From contig OY728143.1 of NCBI GenBank assembly GCA_963277665.1, forward strand, positions 236,397,591 through 236,461,590: 64,000 nt of DNA, in the 5' to 3' direction. Shown here one piece after another: positions 58,891 through 64,000 of the stretch. The DNA is from Viscum album. Its lineage: Eukaryota; Streptophyta; Magnoliopsida; Santalales; Viscaceae. Position 1 is the first letter of the stretch. Each line of letters begins with the position of its first letter. Made by a program: the position numbers and the translations under genes. The notes beneath the pieces were generated by a model. That model saw only the letters and a list, made by a program, of their open reading frames with translations. It had not been told where the DNA came from and ran no database searches.

Positions 58891-59790
58891 TATACAGATG
58901 CATTGAAAGTGATGGAGGAGTTGGATGCCTTACACCTAGATATAGTAATTGATGGTGGTATGTTTTCCTATTCTAAATGATGGTGTATTCATCCCTGATA
59001 TAGAAGTTTGATGAGTTGTAATGGGGATACTGATAGGAAGATGTGATACATGATCACATTAACTAGGGTGATTATCCCGAAGGATGGTCAAAGGATGGTC
59101 AGAATCAAATTTTATTTTTTAAGAAGATGTTTTTTCTTGTGGAAATGACTGAGGGAGTTCTCCAATAGTTTCATAGATCACCCTTGGAGGTACACCCATT
59201 AGTTTCCATGTAGTACCATGGCTTTAGGGAAATGTTCTGCTATCCCATGATGAATTTGGTAGTGCCAGAGTTTGTGACCCGTTGCCTAGTGTGCCAGATG
59301 GTAAAGGCTATGAATCTTGTCCTTGGGGGACTGTTGTATCCCCATGAGTTTACTGAGTGTAAGTGGGATAAAATATCTAAATAATTCATCAAATGGTTAC
59401 CTAGGTATAATGGAACCTATGATTCTATTGAGAAATTAGAAGATCGGATGACGAAATCTACTCACATAAAAGTGATTAAGGAGTCAAGCGCAGTGGATGA
59501 TTTGGTGAGGAGGTATGTGGATTAAGTAGTGCAACTTCACGGGGTTCATAGATCAATTTACTTAGATTATGAGGTACATTTTACCTCATGGGTTTTGTGT
59601 ATATTGAAAAGTTATTTTGGCACTATGTTATGCATCCGCACTACTTTCCACCCTCATATATATAGGAATATAGAGAGGAAAATCCAAATGTTGGAGGACA
59701 TGTTGCGAGAATTAATATTTTAATATGGGTGATTATGGGAAAGAAAGTTTCCCTTCATAGAGTTATATAACAATAACAACTATTATCATC
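58891..59790 (+). pseudogene. Element D integrase core remnant
   Basis: The zinc-binding N-terminal region shows FHRSPLEVHPLVSM at about 59171 and CLVCQMVKA at about 59287 (His and Cys of HHCC). The core reads WDKISK at about 59368, where the first Asp is lost. SIYLDYEVHFTSWVL (about 59552) keeps the second Asp, and ERKIQMLEDMLRELIF (about 59672-59720) keeps the Glu region. The open plus-strand stretch at 59529-59723 is this part. Confidence 0.75.
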
Positions 59791-60400
59791 TCATTGGCAT
59801 GGTTCCCAATAATTTTCATCTTGTTCTGAAGAGGATAAAGGTAGTGTAGGACTGGAAGAAATCATATGGAAATCATAAGAGGATTCCCTTGGAGTTATAG
59901 GTTGGATTACACATGTTTTTGAAGGTTTCCACACACCATGGGTGGAAGAGGTTTGGACAAAGAGAAAATATTCTCCCAGTTTCATCGGGACCTTCGATTT
60001 GTTGTAGTGAGTCTGAAAGGTGGCATACCAGTTTGATTTTCCACCATATATGGAGATGATGCTCAATGTTTTTCATGTCTCTATGCTTCTTCAATAACTT
60101 CACAATGACTCCCATGTAATCTAATGAGGATAGTAGGACATCGACGAAAAAGCAACGTTCCTTGAGCGACTAGTGGAGATTCGGGATCATTGTGAGAAGG
60201 TGCTGTGTGGAAGGACCATTCCTCTTTTTCTCACGATGTGGAGGCACGAGGTCGTATAGAAGAATTACTAGGAGGAAGAAGGGTAGTTTCATGCCCAATA
60301 CCATGAATTTTATTGAGTATTTCATTTGTGTATTACATATGATGAAATTATCGAACCTTGTCTATAAGAATAGTTATTTCCTTGCTTAGTAATGGATGAT
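59791..60400 (+). pseudogene. Element D integrase C-terminus and chromodomain-like tail
   Basis: The reading runs YMEMMLNVFHVSMLLQ at about 60048 (family PPxL..FHVSMLRK), DIDEKATFLERLVEIRDH at about 60140, KVLCGRTIPLFLTMWRHEVV at about 60209-60268, stop, then FHAQYHEFY at about 60289. That is the chromovirus tail ending W-E-x-E-x-x-M-R-x-x-Y-P-x-L-F with changes. It is one of the better preserved tails in the window. Confidence 0.8.
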
Positions 60401-60762
60401 GACGTATAAACAAGTGAGAAAGAGGAAGACCAAATTCATAATCAAGGGATATAAATATAGATGTGACTAAACCTATGTGGGTGAGTCAGTTTTACCCTCG
60501 AGAATAATTTCTAGACATTGAGTAAATAATTCCCTAATTCATGTATCGGGACATTGGTGCTTGTGTTGGGTATCATGTAGATGTTTGGGTTAGTAGATGT
60601 TGGCGGAGGTGTTCTTGGATGGTGAGGTTTCGCTTCATATTTTGAGAAACATAGGGTTATTTATCCATTAGATGTATCATATGGGGTGGTTTTCTAGACC
60701 CCTCTTTCAGATGGGATTGGTTTTGAATTCATGAGGGCTAGAATAGTTGTATTTGTAATTGA
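60401..60762 (+). other. Element D 3' untranslated region
   Basis: About 360 bases lie between the chromodomain tail and the 3' LTR. No protein match is seen. A clear polypurine tract is not preserved; 'catgagggctagaata' at 60730 is the nearest candidate and lies about 20 bases too far upstream. Confidence 0.45.
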
Positions 60763-60989
60763 TATAATGGCCATTCCCTCTCCAGTCGAGTACTTTGTTA
60801 AAATCCTGTTTTTGGATTGTTAATCTAGAAAAGGGTAGATCATTTCTAGAGTCTTCCAAAATTAGTGTTTTTTCATCTTTAGGATAGGACTTAGGTAGGT
60901 CGGGCATCAGTTGGTCAATTCATCGGTTGTTCAGGAAATTTTTATGTCAGGGAATTGGTAGGACGATCATCGGTAGGTCGGGCGTCAGT

Positions 60990-61265
60990 GTGTTGCATCA
61001 GTGAATCAAGTTAGCGACTCTTGTCAATGAGTTGTGTTTGTGTGTCAGCTGTCAGTGACTCACTATCGGGGGGTCAGATCAGTTACATGTATTGTCGAGT
61101 AACCTCAGTGACTCGTGTCGGTGAGTCCCATCACTGACTTCTGTCAATGAGTCGGGTGACAGTGACTCACTGTTAGTGAGTCACATCACTGACTTGCTTC
61201 AGTGATTTGCTGTCGGCGATTCCCTGTTGGTGACTCACGTCAGTGAATCACTCATCGGTGGGTCA
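60990..61265. repeat. Cluster of TGA(C/G)TCA palindromes in element D 3' LTR
   Basis: Four exact TGASTCA heptamers and many one-off variants (TGAGTCG, TGAATCA, TGACTCG) occur in the same GTGACTCAC-type degenerate repeat as in the 5' LTR. Confidence 0.7.
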
Positions 61266-63493
61266 TTTACAGTTTTCTAGTTTCGCCCCACATATCTTTA
61301 ATGTAATTTAAATTGAGTTTAAAACCATATAACTGAAATTATAATGGTGATTCAAAGGATATTAATTATATATTTAACATCTTAATGATCCTAGGACATC
61401 ATAATAGTCAATCCACAAAATCATTACTATGATCTTACTTTAATGGCCTTTGAATCCATTACTATTCCATTGATACAGGATCTGGATATTCTAAGACGAA
61501 TTATTCTCTTCCTCATGTGTTACCATTTTTTTTATTGGTGCACCCAGAGACTTCTTCCCTGCAAAGTCGGGCATTATTCTGTGGCCTTCATTTTTAATTT
61601 CCTTAGGAGTGTCATGATTTTTAAAAGACCCCCTATTTTCGGCGCAATAAGTAGTGGATTATTGTTTTTTAGGTAATAATTCTTTCTCCCCTCTTTTAAT
61701 TGTGTATCATGCGGGGTAAGTAAAGTAATTTATTGTTGAGAATACTATCAAATCAAAATATAAATAAGGGTGTTCTGAAGATGAAATTACTAGTAACCAA
61801 CAAATGATTAGATATAACAGTAATAAATTAGGGGATGGGAAGATGAAAATGATTGATGTGTTGTCTTATTGGTTATCTTTGATTCATATTTTCAGCTGTT
61901 TTCCTTCTGAAAATCGTAGCCATTGGTGGTCATTGTTTGCAAATGGGTGTTTTTTTACACTTATTATGTATCCCATGTTGAACACTAGAATTATTAAATT
62001 GATTAACAATTTTTACTCGTTTAAATGAATTGATTACCTAGGATAAAACATGATATGTGGCAACCCTTCTTTTATAAATGTGGGATTAAAGAACAAATAT
62101 GATAAATCTTAATACACTTTTCCTTGTTTATTGTGGATGTTTTCTGTATTTATATCATATAGGACTTTTACATCTTATAGATTTTGTGGTGCTGCTGTAG
62201 AGAGCACAATGAGTTGTATAGATTTGTTAGGATAAAATGGTATCTTAGGTTGAGAGATTCATTGATTGTGGAATGGATGAACTTGTTGAATAGTGGGTTT
62301 TCAGCTGGGTTGTGTCATGGTAGTTGAGGATGGATTTTTTGTGCAGTTAAGATAAAATCATGTTTATTTTAGTTTTTGGTCTAGATGTGGAAATTGTCAT
62401 GAATCATGGCTACTAAGAATGGTTTGGAAGGGATAATTTTGAAGAAGGATGGCATTACCTTGTGTTAAAATTTGAGTAAGAGACTCTGAAGACAAGTATA
62501 TTAATAATGGGTGTTAGAGGGGAATATTTTACCCTATTACATACATCTATATTTTTCTTCACCAGTGGTCAGTATTGTTGCGTCTCCAATATAATGTGTG
62601 TAGTGTTTGGTAGTTTCCATGGTATGGATGTAATAAATAATTTTGGCATGATTCAATAAAGAATGAATTGGTTGGGGTTAAGAGTTAAATATATGATTGG
62701 GTATGGTTTCAAATTAAAGGTGGAAGAATATGACGTTTTGTGTTGGTTCATTGGTCATATAGAAATATAGAGGTTTGAATGAGTGTTTGATACCTAGATT
62801 TATAATCTTATAGTACCTTGTTATTTCTATGAACACTACACCCTTGTTGAGAATTACGTATCGAACTCCCCCATTTCATGGTGGAGGGTATATTACAACA
62901 TCATGGTTGGAGGATGGATGGATGATTATTACCTCTTATCTTCTCCATATTCTAGTCATTGTTATCCCAAGATTCATCGGGCATGTTGTGGTGTGATTTA
63001 GAGGCCCAGGTGTCTGCAGGTGAGTTGTGCTTCCCATGTGTCTTCAGGATGAGATATTTATTCTTTCATATGTGTCTTCGGGATGATGCTTTGGTTTTTG
63101 GACTACTTTTGTGCGAGTGGGATGTGATGTGTTTTGTGGACACTGTGATTGTGGGTGGGTTTTGGTATGTGGCATAGGTGCCTCCAGGATGGATATCGCT
63201 ATGGAGATCGTGGAAGAGCATGGTAGCTTGAAGACGTTCACCATTAGAGATCATTAGTTAACTAGTGGGAAGTGGTGTGAGGAACCCAAATAATGATGTT
63301 ATTTCTACATTACTTCAGATGACATACATTATTTGGAAATTATTCCATAGTGTGGTTGGGGTGGAGAGTATACATTGTTATGTGATTTTGAGTTTATGTT
63401 ATTTTTCTCACAGGGGAATTAGTATGCATCTCCCACATGTGAACGAGTGACTTTGAAATTTATTATTTATTATTCTTCTATGATCACCCTTTG

Positions 63494-63501
63494 TATATAA
63501 A
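63494..63501 (+). promoter_or_regulatory. Putative TATA box of element D 3' LTR
   Basis: TATATAAA in TTGTATATAAAACAATTATG matches the 5' LTR motif at 34206. If active it would fire to the right, out of the window. Confidence 0.35.
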
Positions 63502-63921
63502 ACAATTATGAGGTTTCTAAGGAGATTATGTGGACTGTGCTGAACCCTACTATCTCAGGCATCTAGATAGTTGTTGTTCGGCTATATAGCTATGTTCTTT
63601 GGTACATGTTTTGGGGACATTTTATTTTTAATATTTTTTACTAAAAAACTACATTTTCTTGTGGATTTTGGATTCTTTTATATATATATATGTATTAGAG
63701 TATTTTGAGGTTGATACATCTTATCTCTTGATATTGGTTACTATAAAAAAGGGTAATGCCTCACATTTTTTGTTAGATTTGTATACCCTTAGTGGTGGTC
63801 ACCACCTTGGATCGCATTGGAGGTGGGACTTGGGGGGTCATTATCTTTTTTATTATTGAAGAAGGAAGTTCATTGCACTTTCCCATTCCTTCACTCATCT
63901 TGATGGAGGACGGTGGTGACA

Positions 63922-64000
63922 ATTTGTCATTTTTTAAGTCCTAGTATTCTGAATATAATACCATTTAAAACTGCCTTACGAAATATCTCATGAAATTTAT
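63922..64000. other. Flank after element D
   Basis: The last 79 bases lie outside the proposed LTR end and show nothing recognisable. If the LTR end is misplaced they still belong to element D. Confidence 0.3.

Larger units (their letters stand above)
21169..63921 (+). mobile_element. Element D: old Ty3/gypsy element interrupted by elements E, B and C
   Basis: D is pieced together from three parts: 21169-21362, 31668-36211 (with 36212-36216 as target duplication) and 57184-63921. Its 5' LTR is split by E and its protease gene is split by B. The 3' LTR (60763-63921) matches 21169-21362 plus 31668-34738. Collinearity across both insertions is good: protease DxG-region sequence precedes B at about 36160, and the VILGIDW end of protease follows B at about 57320. 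The flanks (ATACA before, ATTTG after) do not match, as expected if old or if an end is misplaced. The whole is dead and rich in stops. Confidence 0.85.
60763..63921 (+). repeat. Element D 3' LTR
   Basis: It opens TATAATGGCCATTCCC (5' copy TGTAATGGCCCAAACC) and ends 'gacggtggtgaca'. It contains the TGASTCA cluster (60990-61265), GT-rich repeat DNA (63000-63180) and a kept TATATAAA (63494-63501). It is uninterrupted, so it shows the LTR's full length of about 3.16 kb. Divergence from the 5' copy is large by eye. Confidence 0.75.

Overview
This window is heterochromatic repeat DNA from a plant nuclear genome, probably a large-genome seed plant; the species cannot be told from the sequence. I see no intact single-copy host gene, no rRNA or tRNA gene and no CRISPR array. 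Nearly everything recognisable is Ty3/gypsy-type LTR retrotransposon DNA. The elements have gag, protease, RT, RNase H and integrase in that order, a chromodomain-like C-terminus, initiator-Met-tRNA type primer sites (TGGTATCAGAG) and LTRs that mostly open with TGTRA. These traits fit the chromovirus (Tekay/Del-like) branch. The rest is AT-rich DNA with microsatellites.

Layout. 1-6535 is AT-rich DNA with no recognisable gene. 6536 to about 16590 is element A (+ strand), old and stop-riddled but with every polyprotein domain traceable. About 16591-21168 is AT-rich spacer with (TA)n and (CA)n tracts. 21169-63921 is element D (+ strand), the oldest layer of a nest. Element E (21363-31662, + strand) sits in D's 5' LTR. 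Element B (36217-57178, - strand) sits inside D's protease gene, flanked by the exact duplication AGAGA. Element C (43650-54217, - strand) sits in one LTR of B, flanked by the exact duplication CAAAT. D resumes at 57184 with the rest of protease, then RT, RNase H, integrase and chromodomain, and ends with its 3' LTR. By eye the LTR pairs grow more alike in the order D, E, B, C, which agrees with the nesting order.

The most interesting items are two. First, element B has 4.4-kb LTRs but only about 1.5 kb of internal DNA and no gag-pol. That interior holds two tandem, diverged copies of a plant F-box-like (At2g35280-type, Sel1/TPR-like) gene, each readable in one frame with only in-frame stops. 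This looks like a host gene captured and duplicated inside a non-autonomous LTR element. Second, the LTRs of element C carry a ~165-bp tandem array in which each unit has a hairpin. One unit has a matched insertion in both arms (TTGG-TT/AA-CCAA against TTGGATT/AATCCAA), so the fold or palindrome was kept while the sequence changed. C also lost RT, RNase H and most of integrase and carries a duplicated protease segment, so it too is non-autonomous.

No gene set works as a living pathway here. The elements would depend on proteins supplied by intact relatives elsewhere. All domain calls rest on reading conceptual translations by eye; exact domain borders are approximate.
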